From NCBI RefSeq assembly GCF_932526225.1, contig NC_064040.1, forward strand, positions 1-64,000: a stretch of DNA of 64,000 nucleotides, given 5' to 3'. Below, in pieces: positions 34,451-48,700 of the stretch. The notes beneath the pieces are model-generated. The model made no database searches. It worked only from the letters and a program-made list of their open reading frames with translations, and was not told the origin of the DNA. The position numbers and the translations under genes are program-made. Origin of the DNA: Nematostella vectensis. Its lineage: Eukaryota; Cnidaria; Anthozoa; Actiniaria; Edwardsiidae. The first letter of the stretch is position 1; every line of letters begins with the position of its first letter.

Positions 34451-35919
34451 CTGAAGGGAATTTTAATGAAAATTACTTTTAATACTATTGGTATCGTAAA
34501 CTATCCCAAGCAAAGTCACCATCGGACTGGATGTTACATTCGGGAAAAGCTTCAGGGTTACATTCGGGAATTTGTTTTACGAGTGTAACCTCCAAAAGGT
34601 TACAATCGATAATTTTTTTTCCGAATGTAAATTCCAAAAAGTAACATTAGGAAAATAAAACAGTATACTCGGAAAAAAAGGTATATCAATCTATCGAGCG
34701 CTATGCTCTATGTTAGAATCTACTTAATCAAGTTATCCAAGGAATCTAGTTAGTTCTTGTGTGCATAAAATATGTACAGGATCCTGAACAAAGCATGAGC
34801 ACATCAAAGATGCTGAGAGTACATAAAAATGTCCCTATACCTTCTTTTTATGTCATGACACACCAAGAACAGTTTAATTAAGTATCGATATTTAAAAAAA
34901 AATAAAGAAAAAAATAGGCTATCAGCGGGAATCGAACCCGGGTCGCTGCGTTAGTAGTCAAGTGCCCGCAACGAAAGACTAACGTGGCATTGCTGAAGGG
35001 AATTTTAATGAAAATTACTTTTAATACTATTGGTATCGTAAACTATCCCAAGCAAAGTCACCATCGGACTGGATGTTACATTCGGGAAAAGCTTCAGGGT
35101 TACATTCGGGAATTTGTTTTACGAGTGTAACCTCCAAAAGGTTACAATCGATAATTTTTTTTCCGAATGTAAATTCCAAAAAGTAACATTAGGAAAAATA
35201 AAACAGTATATTCGGAAAAAATGTATATCAATCTATCGAGCGTTATGCTCTATGTTAGAATCTACTTAATCAAGTTATCCAAAAAATCTAGTTAGTTCTT
35301 TTGTGCATAAAATATGTGCAGGATCCTGAACAAAGCATGAGCACATCAAAGATGCCGAGAGTACATAAAAATGTCCCTATACCTTCTTTTTATGTCATGA
35401 CACACCAAGAACAGTATAATTAAGTATCGATATTTAAAAAAAAAATAAAGAAAAAAAAAAGGCTATCAGCGGGAATCGAACCCGGGTCGCTGCGTTAGTA
35501 GTTAAGTGCCCGCAACGAAAGACTAACGTGGCATTGTTGAAGGGAATTATAATGAAAATTACTTTTTATACTATTGGTATCGTAAACTATCCCAAGCAAA
35601 GTCACCATCGGACTGGAGGTTACATTCGGGAAAAGCTTCAGGGTTACATTCGGGAATTTGTTTTACGAGTGTAACCTCCAAAAGGTTACAATCGATATTT
35701 TTTTTCCGAATGTAAATTCCAAAAAGTAACATTAGGAAAATAAAACAGTATACTCGGAAAAAAAGGTATATCAATCTATCGAGCGCTATGCTCTATGTTA
35801 GAATCTACTTAATCAAGTTATCCAAGGAATCTAGTTAGTTCTTGTGTGCATAAAATATGTACAGGATCCTGAACAAAGCATGAGCACATCAAAGATGCTG
35901 AGAGTACATAAAAATGTCC

Positions 35920-38900
35920 CTATACCTTCTTTTTATGTCATGACACACCAAGAACAGTATAATTAAGTATCGATATTTAAAAAAAAATAAAGAAAAAAAT
36001 AGGCTATCAGCGGGAATCGAACCCGGGTCGCTGCGTTAGTAGTCAAGTGCCCGCAACAAAAGACTAACGTGGCATTGCTGAAGGGAATTTTAATGAAAAT
36101 TACTTTTAATACTATTGGTATCGTAAACTATCCCAAGCAAAGTCACCATCGGACTGGATGTTACATTCGGGAAAAGCTTCAGGGTTACATTCGGGAATTT
36201 GTTTTACGAGTGTAACCTCCAAAAGGTTACAATCGATAATTTTTTTTCCGAATGTAAATTCCAAAAAGTAACATTAGGAAAAATAAAACAGTATACTCGG
36301 AAAAAATGTATATCAATCTATCGAGCGCTATGCTCTATGTTAGAATCTACTTAATCAAGTTATCCAAGAAATCTAGTTAGTTCTTGTGTGCATAAAATAT
36401 GTGCAGGATCCTGAACAAAGCATGAGCACATCAAAGATGCCGAGAGTACATAAAAATGTCCCTATACCTTCTTTTTATGTCATGACACACCAAGAACAGT
36501 ATAATTAAGTATCGATATTTAAAAAAAAAATAAAAAAAAAAAAAGGCTATCAACGGGAATCGAACCCGGGTCGCTGCGTTAGTAGTTAAGTGCCCGCAAC
36601 GAAAGACTAACGTGGCATTGTTGAAGGGAATTATAATGAAAATTACTTTTTATACTATTGGTATCGTAAACTATCCCAAGCAAAGTCACCATCGGACTGG
36701 AGGTTACATTCGGGAAAAGCTTCAGGGTTACATTCGGGAATTTGTTTTACGAGTGTAACCTCCAAAAGGTTACAATCGATATTTTTTTTCCGAATGTAAA
36801 TTCCAAAAAGTAACATTAGGAAAATAAAACAGTATACTCGGAAAAAAAGGTATATCAATCTATCGAGCGCTATGCTCTATGTTAGAATCTACTTAATCAA
36901 GTTATCCAAGGAATCTAGTTAGTTCTTGTGTGCATAAAATATGTACAGGATCCTGAACAAAGCATGAGCACATCAAAGATGCTGAGAGTACATAAAAATG
37001 TCCCTATACCTTCTTTTTATGTCATGACACACCAAGAACAGTATAATTAAGTATCGATATTTAAAAAAAAATAAAGAAAAACAAAAGGCTATCAGCGGGA
37101 ATCGAACCCGGGTCGCTGCGTTTGTAGTCAAGTGACCGCAACGAAAGACTAACGTGGCATTGCTGAAGGGAATTGTAATGAAAATTACTTTTAATACTAT
37201 TGGTATCGTAAACTATCCCAAGCAAAGTCACCATCGGACTGGAGGTTACATTCGGGAAAAGCTTCAGGGTTACATTCGGGAATTTGTTTTACGAGTGTTA
37301 CCTACAAAAGGTTACAATCGATAATTTTTTTTCCGAATGTAAATTCCAAAAAGTAACATTAAGAAAATAAAACAGTATACTCGGAAAAAAAGGTATATCA
37401 ATCTATCGAGCGCTATGCTCTATGTTAGAATCTACTTAATCAAGTTATCCAAGGAATCTAGTTAGTTCTTGTGTGCATAAAATATGTACAGGATCCTGAA
37501 CAAAGCATGAGCACATCAAAGATGCTGAGAGTACATAAAAATGTCCCTATACCTTCTTTTTATGTCATGACACACCAAGAACAGTATAATTAAGTATCGA
37601 TATTTAAAAAAAAATAAAGAAAAACAAAAGGCTATCAGCGGGAATCGAACCCGGGTCGCTGCGTTAGTAGTCAAGTGACCGCAACGAAAGACTAACGTGG
37701 CATTGCTGAAGGGAATTGTAATGAAAATTACTTTTAATACTATTGATATCGTAAACTATCCCAAGCAAAGTCACCATCGGACTGGAGGTTACATTCGGGA
37801 AAAGCTTCAGGGTTACATTCGGGAATTTGTTTTACGAGTGTTACCTACAAAAGGTTACAATCGATAAATTTTTTTCCGAATGTAAATTCCAAAAAGTAAC
37901 ATTAAGAAAATAAAACAGTATACTCGGAAAAAAAGGTATATCAATCTATCGAGCGCTATGCTCTATGTTAGAATCTACTTAATCAAGTTATCCAAGGAAT
38001 CTAGTTAGTTCTTGTGTGCATAAAATATGTACAGGATCCTGAACAAAGCATGAGCACATCAAAGATGCTGAGAGTACATACAAATGTCCCTATACCTTCT
38101 TTTTATGTCATGACACACCAAGAAAAGTATAATTAAGTATCGATATTTAAAAAAAAAATAAAGAAAAAAAAATAGGCTATCAGCGGGAATCGAACCCGGG
38201 TTGCTGCGTTAGTAGTCAAGTGCCCGCAACGAAAGACTAACGTGGCATTCCTGAAGGGAATTGTAATGAAAATTACTTTTAATACTATTGGTATCGTAAA
38301 CTATCCCAAGCAAAGTCACCATCGGACTGGAGGTTACATTCGGGAAAAGCTTCAGGGTTACATTCGGGAATTTGTTTTACGAGTGTAACCTCCAAAAGGT
38401 TACAATCGATAATTTTTTTTCCGAATGTAAATTCCAAAAAGTAACATTAGGAAAAATAAAACAGTATACACGGAAAAAAAGGTATATCAATCTATCGAGC
38501 GCTATGCTCTATGTTAGAATCTACTTAATCAAGTTATCCAAAGAATCTAGTTAGTTCTTGTGTGCATAAAATATGTACAGGATCCTGAACAAAGCATGAG
38601 CACATCAAAGATGCTGAGAGTACATAAAAATTTCCCTATACCTTCTTTTTATGTCATGACACACCAAGAACAGTATAATTAAGTATTGATATTTTAAAAA
38701 AAAATAAAGAAAAAAAAAAGGCTATCAGCGGGAATCGAACCCGGCTCGCTGCGTTAGTAGTCAAGTGCCCGCAACGAAAGACTAACGTGGCATTGCTGAA
38801 GGGAATTGTAATGAAAATTACTTTTAATACTATTGGTATCGTAAACTATCCCAAGCAAAGTCACCATCGGACTGGAGGTTACATTCGGGAAATGCTTCAG

Positions 38901-39780
38901 GGTTACATTCGGGAATTTGTTTTACGAGTGTAACCTCCAAAAGGTTACAATCGATAATTTTTTTACGAATGTAAATTCCAAAAAGTAACATTAGGAAAAA
39001 TAAAACAGTATACTCGGAAAAAAAGGTATATAAATCTATCGAGCGCTATGCTCTATGTTAGAATCTACTTAATCAAGTTATTCAAGGAATCTAGTTAGTT
39101 CTTGTGTGCATAAAATATGTACAGGATCCTGAACAAAGCATGAGCACGTCAAAGATGCTGAGAGTACATAAAAATGTCCCTATACCTTCTTTTTATGTCA
39201 TGACACACCAAGAACAGTATAATTAAGTATCGATATTTAAAAAAAAATAAAGAAAAAAAAGGCTATCAGCGGGAATCGAACCCGGGTCGCTGCGTTAGTA
39301 GTCAAGTGCCAGCAACGAAAGAATAACGTGGCATTGTTGAAGGGAATTGTAATGAAAATTACTTTTAATACTATTGGTATCGTAAACTATCCCAAGCAAA
39401 GTCACCATCGGACTGGATGTTACATTCGGGAAAAGCTTCAGGGTTACATTCGGGAATTTGTTTTACGAGTGTAACCTCCAAAAGGTTACAATCGATAATT
39501 TTTTTTCCTAATGTAAATTCCAAAAAGTAACATTAGGAAAAATAAAACAGTATACTCGGAAAAAAGGTATATCAATCTATCGAGCGCTATGCTCTATGTT
39601 AGAATCTACTTAATCAAGTTATCCAAGAAATCTAGTTAGTTCTTGTGTGCATAAAATATGTGCAGGATCCTGAACAAAGCATGAGCACATCAAAGATGCT
39701 CAGAGTACATAAAAATGTCCCTATACCTTCTTTTTATGTCATGACACACCAAGAACAGTATAATTAAGTATCGATATTTA
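35920..39780. repeat. Duplicated block in the 543-bp array, copy A
   Basis: Units starting at 36128-39387 have successive lengths 543, 542, 543, 545, 545, 541, the same series as units starting at 42102-45361. They also share diagnostic variants (CAACAAAAGAC, GCGTTTGTAG, AAAAATTTCCC). The offset is 5,974 bp, or 11 units. Confidence 0.8.
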
Positions 39781-41893
39781 AAAAAAAAATATAGAAAAAA
39801 AAATAGGCTATCAGCGGGAATCGAACCCGGGTCGCTGCGTTAGTAGTCAAGTGCCCGCAACGAAAGACTAACGTGGCATTGCTGAAGGGAATTGTAATGA
39901 AAATTACTTTTAATACTATTGGTATCGTAAACTATCCCAAGCAAAGTCACCATCGGACTGGAGGTTACATTCGGGGAAAGCTTCAGGGTTACAATCGGGA
40001 ATTTGTTTTACGAGTGTAACCTCCAAAAGGTTACAATCGATAATTGTTTTTCCGAATGTAAATTCCAAAAAGTAACATTAGGAAAAATAAAACAGTATAC
40101 TCGAAAAAAAAGGTATATCAATCTATCGAGCGCTATGCTATATGTTAGAATCTACTTAATCAAGTTAACCAAGGAATCTAGTTAGTTCTTGTGTGCATAA
40201 AATATGTACAGGATCCTGAACAAAGCATGAGCACATCAAAGATGCTGAGAGTACATACAAATGACACTATACCTTCTTTTTATGTCATGACACACCAAGA
40301 ACAGTATAATTAAGTATCGATATTTAAAAAAAAAAAAAAGAAAAAAAAAAGGCTATCAGCGGGAATCGAACCCGGGTAGCTGCGTTAGTAGTCAAATGCC
40401 CGCAACGAAAGACTAACGTGGCATTGTTGAAGGGAATTATAATGAAAATTACTTTTAATACTATTGGTATCGTAAACTATCCCAAGCAAAGTCACCATCG
40501 GACTGGAGGTTACATTCGGGAAATGCTTCAGGGTTACATTCGGGAATTTGTTTTACGAGTGTAACCTCCAAAAGGTTACAATCGATAATTTTTTTTCGAA
40601 TGTAAATTCCAAAAAGTAACATTAGAAAAAATAAAACAGTATACTCGGAAAAAAAGGTATATAAATCTATCGAGCGCTATGCTCTATAATAGAATCTACT
40701 TAATCAAGTTATCCAAGGAATCTAGTTAGTTCTTGTGTGCATAAAATATGTACAGGATCCTGAACAAAGCATGAGCACGTCAAAGATGCTGAGAGTACAT
40801 AAAAATGTCCCTATACCTTCTTTTTATGTCATGACACACCAAGAACAGTATAATTAAGTATCGATATTTAAAAAAAAATAAAGAAAAAAAAGGCTATCAG
40901 CGGGAATCGAACCCGGGTCGCTGCGTTAGTAGTCAAGTGCCAGCAACGAAAGAATAACGTGGCATTGTTGAAGGGAATTGTAATGAAAATTACTTTTAAT
41001 ACTATTGGTATCGTAAACTATCCCAAGCAAAGTCACCATCGGACTGGATGTTACATTCGGGAAAAGCTTCAGGGTTACATTCGGGAATTTGTTTTACGAG
41101 TGTAACCTCCAAAAGGTTACAATCGATAATTTTTTTTCCTAATGTAAATTCCAAAAAGTAACATTAGGAAAAATAAAACAGTATACTCGGAAAAAAGGTA
41201 TATCAATCTATCGAGCGCTATGCTCTATGTTAGAATCTACTTAATCAAGTTATCCAAGAAATCTAGTTAGTTCTTGTGTGCATAAAATATGTGCAGGATC
41301 CTGAACAAAGCATGAGCACATCAAAGATGCTCAGAGTACATAAAAATGTCCCTATACCTTCTTTTTATGTCATGACACACCAAGAACAGTATAATTAAGT
41401 ATCGATATTTAAAAAAAAATAAAGAAAAAAATAGGCTATCAGCGGGAATCGAACCCGGGTCGCTGCGTTAGTAGTTAAGTGCCCGCAACGAAAGACTAAC
41501 GTGGCATTACTGAAGGGAATTGTAATGAAAATTACTTTTAATACTATCGGTATCGTAAACTATCCCAAGCAAAGTCACCATCGGACTGGAGGTTACATTC
41601 GGGAAAAGCTTCAGGGTTACATTCGGGAATTTGTTTTACGAGTGTAACCTCCAAAAGGTTACAATCGATAATTTTTTTTCCGATTGTAAATTCCAAAAAG
41701 TAACATTAGGAAAATAAAAGAGTATACTCGGAAAAAAAGGTATATCAATCTATCGAGCGCTATGCTCTATGTTAGAATCTACTTAATCAAGTTATCCAAG
41801 GAATCTAGTTAGTTCTTGTGTGCATAAAATATGTACAGGATCCTGAACAAAGCATGAGCACATCAAAGATGCTGAGAGTACATACAAATGTCC

Positions 41894-44800
41894 CTATACC
41901 TTCTTTTTATGTCATGACACACCAAGAACAGTATAATTAAGTATCGATATTTAAAAAAAAATAAAGAAAAAAATAGGCTATCAGCGGGAATCGAACCCGG
42001 GTCGCTGCGTTAGTAGTCAAGTGCCCGCAACAAAAGACTAACGTGGCATTGCTGAAGGGAATTTTAATGAAAATTACTTTTAATACTATTGGTATCGTAA
42101 ACTATCCCAAGCAAAGTCACCATCGGACTGGATGTTACATTCGGGAAAAGCTTCAGGGTTACATTCGGGAATTTGTTTTACGAGTGTAACCTCCAAAAGG
42201 TTACAATCGATAATTTTTTTTCCGAATGTAAATTCCAAAAAGTAACATTAGGAAAAATAAAACAGTATACTCGGAAAAAATGTATATCAATCTATCGAGC
42301 GCTATGCTCTATGTTAGAATCTACTTAATCAAGTTATCCAAGAAATCTAGTTAGTTCTTGTGTGCATAAAATATGTGCAGGATCCTGAACAAAGCATGAG
42401 CACATCAAAGATGCCGAGAGTACATAAAAATGTCCCTATACCTTCTTTTTATGTCATGACACACCAAGAACAGTATAATTAAGTATCGATATTTAAAAAA
42501 AAAATAAAAAAAAAAAAAGGCTATCAACGGGAATCGAACCCGGGTCGCTGCGTTAGTAGTTAAGTGCCCGCAACGAAAGACTAACGTGGCATTGTTGAAG
42601 GGAATTATAATGAAAATTACTTTTTATACTATTGGTATCGTAAACTATCCCAAGCAAAGTCACCATCGGACTGGAGGTTACATTCGGGAAAAGCTTCAGG
42701 GTTACATTCGGGAATTTGTTTTACGAGTGTAACCTCCAAAAGGTTACAATCGATATTTTTTTTCCGAATGTAAATTCCAAAAAGTAACATTAGGAAAATA
42801 AAACAGTATACTCGGAAAAAAAGGTATATCAATCTATCGAGCGCTATGCTCTATGTTAGAATCTACTTAATCAAGTTATCCAAGGAATCTAGTTAGTTCT
42901 TGTGTGCATAAAATATGTACAGGATCCTGAACAAAGCATGAGCACATCAAAGATGCTGAGAGTACATAAAAATGTCCCTATACCTTCTTTTTATGTCATG
43001 ACACACCAAGAACAGTATAATTAAGTATCGATATTTAAAAAAAAATAAAGAAAAACAAAAGGCTATCAGCGGGAATCGAACCCGGGTCGCTGCGTTTGTA
43101 GTCAAGTGACCGCAACGAAAGACTAACGTGGCATTGCTGAAGGGAATTGTAATGAAAATTACTTTTAATACTATTGGTATCGTAAACTATCCCAAGCAAA
43201 GTCACCATCGGACTGGAGGTTACATTCGGGAAAAGCTTCAGGGTTACATTCGGGAATTTGTTTTACGAGTGTTACCTACAAAAGGTTACAATCGATAATT
43301 TTTTTTCCGAATGTAAATTCCAAAAAGTAACATTAAGAAAATAAAACAGTATACTCGGAAAAAAAGGTATATCAATCTATCGAGCGCTATGCTCTATGTT
43401 AGAATCTACTTAATCAAGTTATCCAAGGAATCTAGTTAGTTCTTGTGTGCATAAAATATGTACAGGATCCTGAACAAAGCATGAGCACATCAAAGATGCT
43501 GAGAGTACATAAAAATGTCCCTATACCTTCTTTTTATGTCATGACACACCAAGAACAGTATAATTAAGTATCGATATTTAAAAAAAAATAAAGAAAAACA
43601 AAAGGCTATCAGCGGGAATCGAACCCGGGTCGCTGCGTTAGTAGTCAAGTGACCGCAACGAAAGACTAACGTGGCATTGCTGAAGGGAATTGTAATGAAA
43701 ATTACTTTTAATACTATTGATATCGTAAACTATCCCAAGCAAAGTCACCATCGGACTGGAGGTTACATTCGGGAAAAGCTTCAGGGTTACATTCGGGAAT
43801 TTGTTTTACGAGTGTTACCTACAAAAGGTTACAATCGATAAATTTTTTTCCGAATGTAAATTCCAAAAAGTAACATTAAGAAAATAAAACAGTATACTCG
43901 GAAAAAAAGGTATATCAATCTATCGAGCGCTATGCTCTATGTTAGAATCTACTTAATCAAGTTATCCAAGGAATCTAGTTAGTTCTTGTGTGCATAAAAT
44001 ATGTACAGGATCCTGAACAAAGCATGAGCACATCAAAGATGCTGAGAGTACATACAAATGTCCCTATACCTTCTTTTTATGTCATGACACACCAAGAAAA
44101 GTATAATTAAGTATCGATATTTAAAAAAAAAATAAAGAAAAAAAAATAGGCTATCAGCGGGAATCGAACCCGGGTTGCTGCGTTAGTAGTCAAGTGCCCG
44201 CAACGAAAGACTAACGTGGCATTCCTGAAGGGAATTGTAATGAAAATTACTTTTAATACTATTGGTATCGTAAACTATCCCAAGCAAAGTCACCATCGGA
44301 CTGGAGGTTACATTCGGGAAAAGCTTCAGGGTTACATTCGGGAATTTGTTTTACGAGTGTAACCTCCAAAAGGTTACAATCGATAATTTTTTTTCCGAAT
44401 GTAAATTCCAAAAAGTAACATTAGGAAAAATAAAACAGTATACACGGAAAAAAAGGTATATCAATCTATCGAGCGCTATGCTCTATGTTAGAATCTACTT
44501 AATCAAGTTATCCAAAGAATCTAGTTAGTTCTTGTGTGCATAAAATATGTACAGGATCCTGAACAAAGCATGAGCACATCAAAGATGCTGAGAGTACATA
44601 AAAATTTCCCTATACCTTCTTTTTATGTCATGACACACCAAGAACAGTATAATTAAGTATTGATATTTTAAAAAAAAATAAAGAAAAAAAAAAGGCTATC
44701 AGCGGGAATCGAACCCGGCTCGCTGCGTTAGTAGTCAAGTGCCCGCAACGAAAGACTAACGTGGCATTGCTGAAGGGAATTGTAATGAAAATTACTTTTA

Positions 44801-45754
44801 ATACTATTGGTATCGTAAACTATCCCAAGCAAAGTCACCATCGGACTGGAGGTTACATTCGGGAAATGCTTCAGGGTTACATTCGGGAATTTGTTTTACG
44901 AGTGTAACCTCCAAAAGGTTACAATCGATAATTTTTTTACGAATGTAAATTCCAAAAAGTAACATTAGGAAAAATAAAACAGTATACTCGGAAAAAAAGG
45001 TATATAAATCTATCGAGCGCTATGCTCTATGTTAGAATCTACTTAATCAAGTTATTCAAGGAATCTAGTTAGTTCTTGTGTGCATAAAATATGTACAGGA
45101 TCCTGAACAAAGCATGAGCACGTCAAAGATGCTGAGAGTACATAAAAATGTCCCTATACCTTCTTTTTATGTCATGACACACCAAGAACAGTATAATTAA
45201 GTATCGATATTTAAAAAAAAATAAAGAAAAAAAAGGCTATCAGCGGGAATCGAACCCGGGTCGCTGCGTTAGTAGTCAAGTGCCAGCAACGAAAGAATAA
45301 CGTGGCATTGTTGAAGGGAATTGTAATGAAAATTACTTTTAATACTATTGGTATCGTAAACTATCCCAAGCAAAGTCACCATCGGACTGGATGTTACATT
45401 CGGGAAAAGCTTCAGGGTTACATTCGGGAATTTGTTTTACGAGTGTAACCTCCAAAAGGTTACAATCGATAATTTTTTTTCCTAATGTAAATTCCAAAAA
45501 GTAACATTAGGAAAAATAAAACAGTATACTCGGAAAAAAGGTATATCAATCTATCGAGCGCTATGCTCTATGTTAGAATCTACTTAATCAAGTTATCCAA
45601 GAAATCTAGTTAGTTCTTGTGTGCATAAAATATGTGCAGGATCCTGAACAAAGCATGAGCACATCAAAGATGCTCAGAGTACATAAAAATGTCCCTATAC
45701 CTTCTTTTTATGTCATGACACACCAAGAACAGTATAATTAAGTATCGATATTTA
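41894..45754. repeat. Duplicated block in the 543-bp array, copy B
   Basis: Partner of the block at 35920-39780. Just beyond it, about 45960-47390 matches 40530-41960 with a different offset (5,428 bp, 10 units), so more than one exchange or a one-unit deletion is needed. Confidence 0.8.
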
Positions 45755-48700
45755 AAAAAAAAAAAAAGAAAAAAAAAAGGCTATCAGCGGGAATCGAACC
45801 CGGGTAGCTGCGTTAGTAGTCAAATGCCCGCAACGAAAGACTAACGTGGCATTGTTGAAGGGAATTATAATGAAAATTACTTTTAATACTATTGGTATCG
45901 TAAACTATCCCAAGCAAAGTCACCATCGGACTGGATGTTACATTCGGGAAAAGCTTCAGGGTTACATTCGGGAATTTGTTTTACGAGTGTAACCTCCAAA
46001 AGGTTACAATCGATAATTTTTTTTCGAATGTAAATTCCAAAAAGTAACATTAGAAAAAATAAAACAGTATACTCGGAAAAAAAGGTATATAAATCTATCG
46101 AGCGCTATGCTCTATAATAGAATCTACTTAATCAAGTTATCCAAGGAATCTAGTTAGTTCTTGTGTGCATAAAATATGTACAGGATCCTGAACAAAGCAT
46201 GAGCACGTCAAAGATGCTGAGAGTACATAAAAATGTCCCTATACCTTCTTTTTATGTCATGACACACCAAGAACAGTATAATTAAGTATCGATATTTAAA
46301 AAAAAATAAAGAAAAAAAAGGCTATCAGCGGGAATCGAACCCGGGTCGCTGCGTTAGTAGTCAAGTGCCAGCAACGAAAGAATAACGTGGCATTGTTGAA
46401 GGGAATTGTAATGAAAATTACTTTTAATACTATTGGTATCGTAAACTATCCCAAGCAAAGTCACCATCGGACTGGATGTTACATTCGGGAAAAGCTTCAG
46501 GGTTACATTCGGGAATTTGTTTTACGAGTGTAACCTCCAAAAGGTTACAATCGATAATTTTTTTTCCTAATGTAAATTCCAAAAAGTAACATTAGGAAAA
46601 ATAAAACAGTATACTCGGAAAAAAGGTATATCAATCTATCGAGCGCTATGCTCTATGTTAGAATCTACTTAATCAAGTTATCCAAGAAATCTAGTTAGTT
46701 CTTGTGTGCATAAAATATGTGCAGGATCCTGAACAAAGCATGAGCACATCAAAGATGCTCAGAGTACATAAAAATGTCCCTATACCTTCTTTTTATGTCA
46801 TGACACACCAAGAACAGTATAATTAAGTATCGATATTTAAAAAAAAATAAAGAAAAAAATAGGCTATCAGCGGGAATCGAACCCGGGTCGCTGCGTTAGT
46901 AGTTAAGTGCCCGCAACGAAAGACTAACGTGGCATTACTGAAGGGAATTGTAATGAAAATTACTTTTAATACTATCGGTATCGTAAACTATCCCAAGCAA
47001 AGTCACCATCGGACTGGAGGTTACATTCGGGAAAAGCTTCAGGGTTACATTCGGGAATTTGTTTTACGAGTGTAACCTCCAAAAGGTTACAATCGATAAT
47101 TTTTTTTCCGATTGTAAATTCCAAAAAGTAACATTAGGAAAATAAAAGAGTATACTCGGAAAAAAAGGTATATCAATCTATCGAGCGCTATGCTCTATGT
47201 TAGAATCTACTTAATCAAGTTATCCAAGGAATCTAGTTAGTTCTTGTGTGCATAAAATATGTACAGGATCCTGAACAAAGCATGAGCACATCAAAGATGC
47301 TGAGAGTACATACAAATGTCCCTATACCTTCTTTTTATGTCATGACACACCAAGAACAGTATAATTAAGTATCGATATTTAAAAAAAAATAAAGAAAAAA
47401 AAGGCTATCAGCGGGAATCGAACCCGGGTCGCTGCGTTAGTAGTCAAATGCCCGCAACAAAAGACTAACGTGGCATTGTTGAAGGGAATTATAATGAAAA
47501 TTACTTTTAATACTATTGGTATCGTAAACTATCCCAAGCAAAGTCACCATCGGACTGGAGGTTACATTCGGGAAAAGCTTCAGGGTTACATTCGGGAATT
47601 TGTTTTACGAGTGTAACCTCCAAAAGGTTACAATCGATAATTTTTTTTCCGAATGTAAATTCCAAAAAGTAACATTAGGAAAATAAAACAGTATACTCGG
47701 AAAAAAAGGTATATCAATCTATCGAGCGCTATGCTCTATGTTAGAATCTACTTAATCAAGTTATCCAAGAAATCTAGTTAGTTCTTGTGTGCATAAAATA
47801 TGTGCAGGATCCTGAACAAAGCATGAGCACATCAAAGATGCTCAGAGTACATAAAAATGTCCCTATACCTTCTTTTTATGTCATGACACACCAAGAACAG
47901 TATAATTAAGTATCGATATTTAAAAAAAAAATATAGAAAAAAAAATAGGCTATCAGCGGGAATCGAACCCGGGTCGCTGCGTTAGTAGTCAAATGCCCGC
48001 AACGAAAGACTAACGTGGCATTGCTGAAGGGAATTGTAATGAAAATTACTTTTAATACTATTGGTATCGTAAACTATCCCAAGCAAAGTCACCATCGGAC
48101 TGGAGGTTACATTCGGGTAAAGCTTCAGGGTTACAATCGGGAATTTGTTTTACGAGTGTAACCTCCAAAAGGTTACAATCGATAATTGTTTTTCCGAATG
48201 TAAATTCCAAAAAGTAACATTAGGAAAAATAAAACAGTATACTCGAAAAAAAAGGTATATCAATCTATCGAGCGCTATGCTCTATGTTAGAATCTACTTA
48301 ATCAAGTTAACCAAGGAATCTAGTTAGTTCTTGTGTGCATAAAATATGTACAGGATCCTGAACAAAGCATGAGCACATCAAAGATGCTGAGAGTACATCA
48401 AAATGTCCCTATACCTTCTTTTTATGTCATGACACACCAAGAACAGTATAATTAAGTATCGATATTTAAAAAAAAAATAAAGAAAAAAAAAAGGCTATCA
48501 GCGGGAATCGAACCCGGGTCGCTGCGTTAGTAGTTAAGTGCCCGCAACGAAAGACTAACGTGGCATTACTGAAGGGAATTGTAATGAAAATTACTTTTAA
48601 TACTATTGGTATCGTAAACTATCCCAAGCAAAGTCACCATCGGACTGGAGGTTACATTCGGGAAAAGCTTCAGGGTTACATTCGGGAATTTGTTTTACGA

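Noticed and set aside
35571-35774. 60-88 codon frames in the 543-bp satellite on both strands
   Set aside because: They appear only in units where indels happen to keep a frame open and are broken in most of the 34 units.
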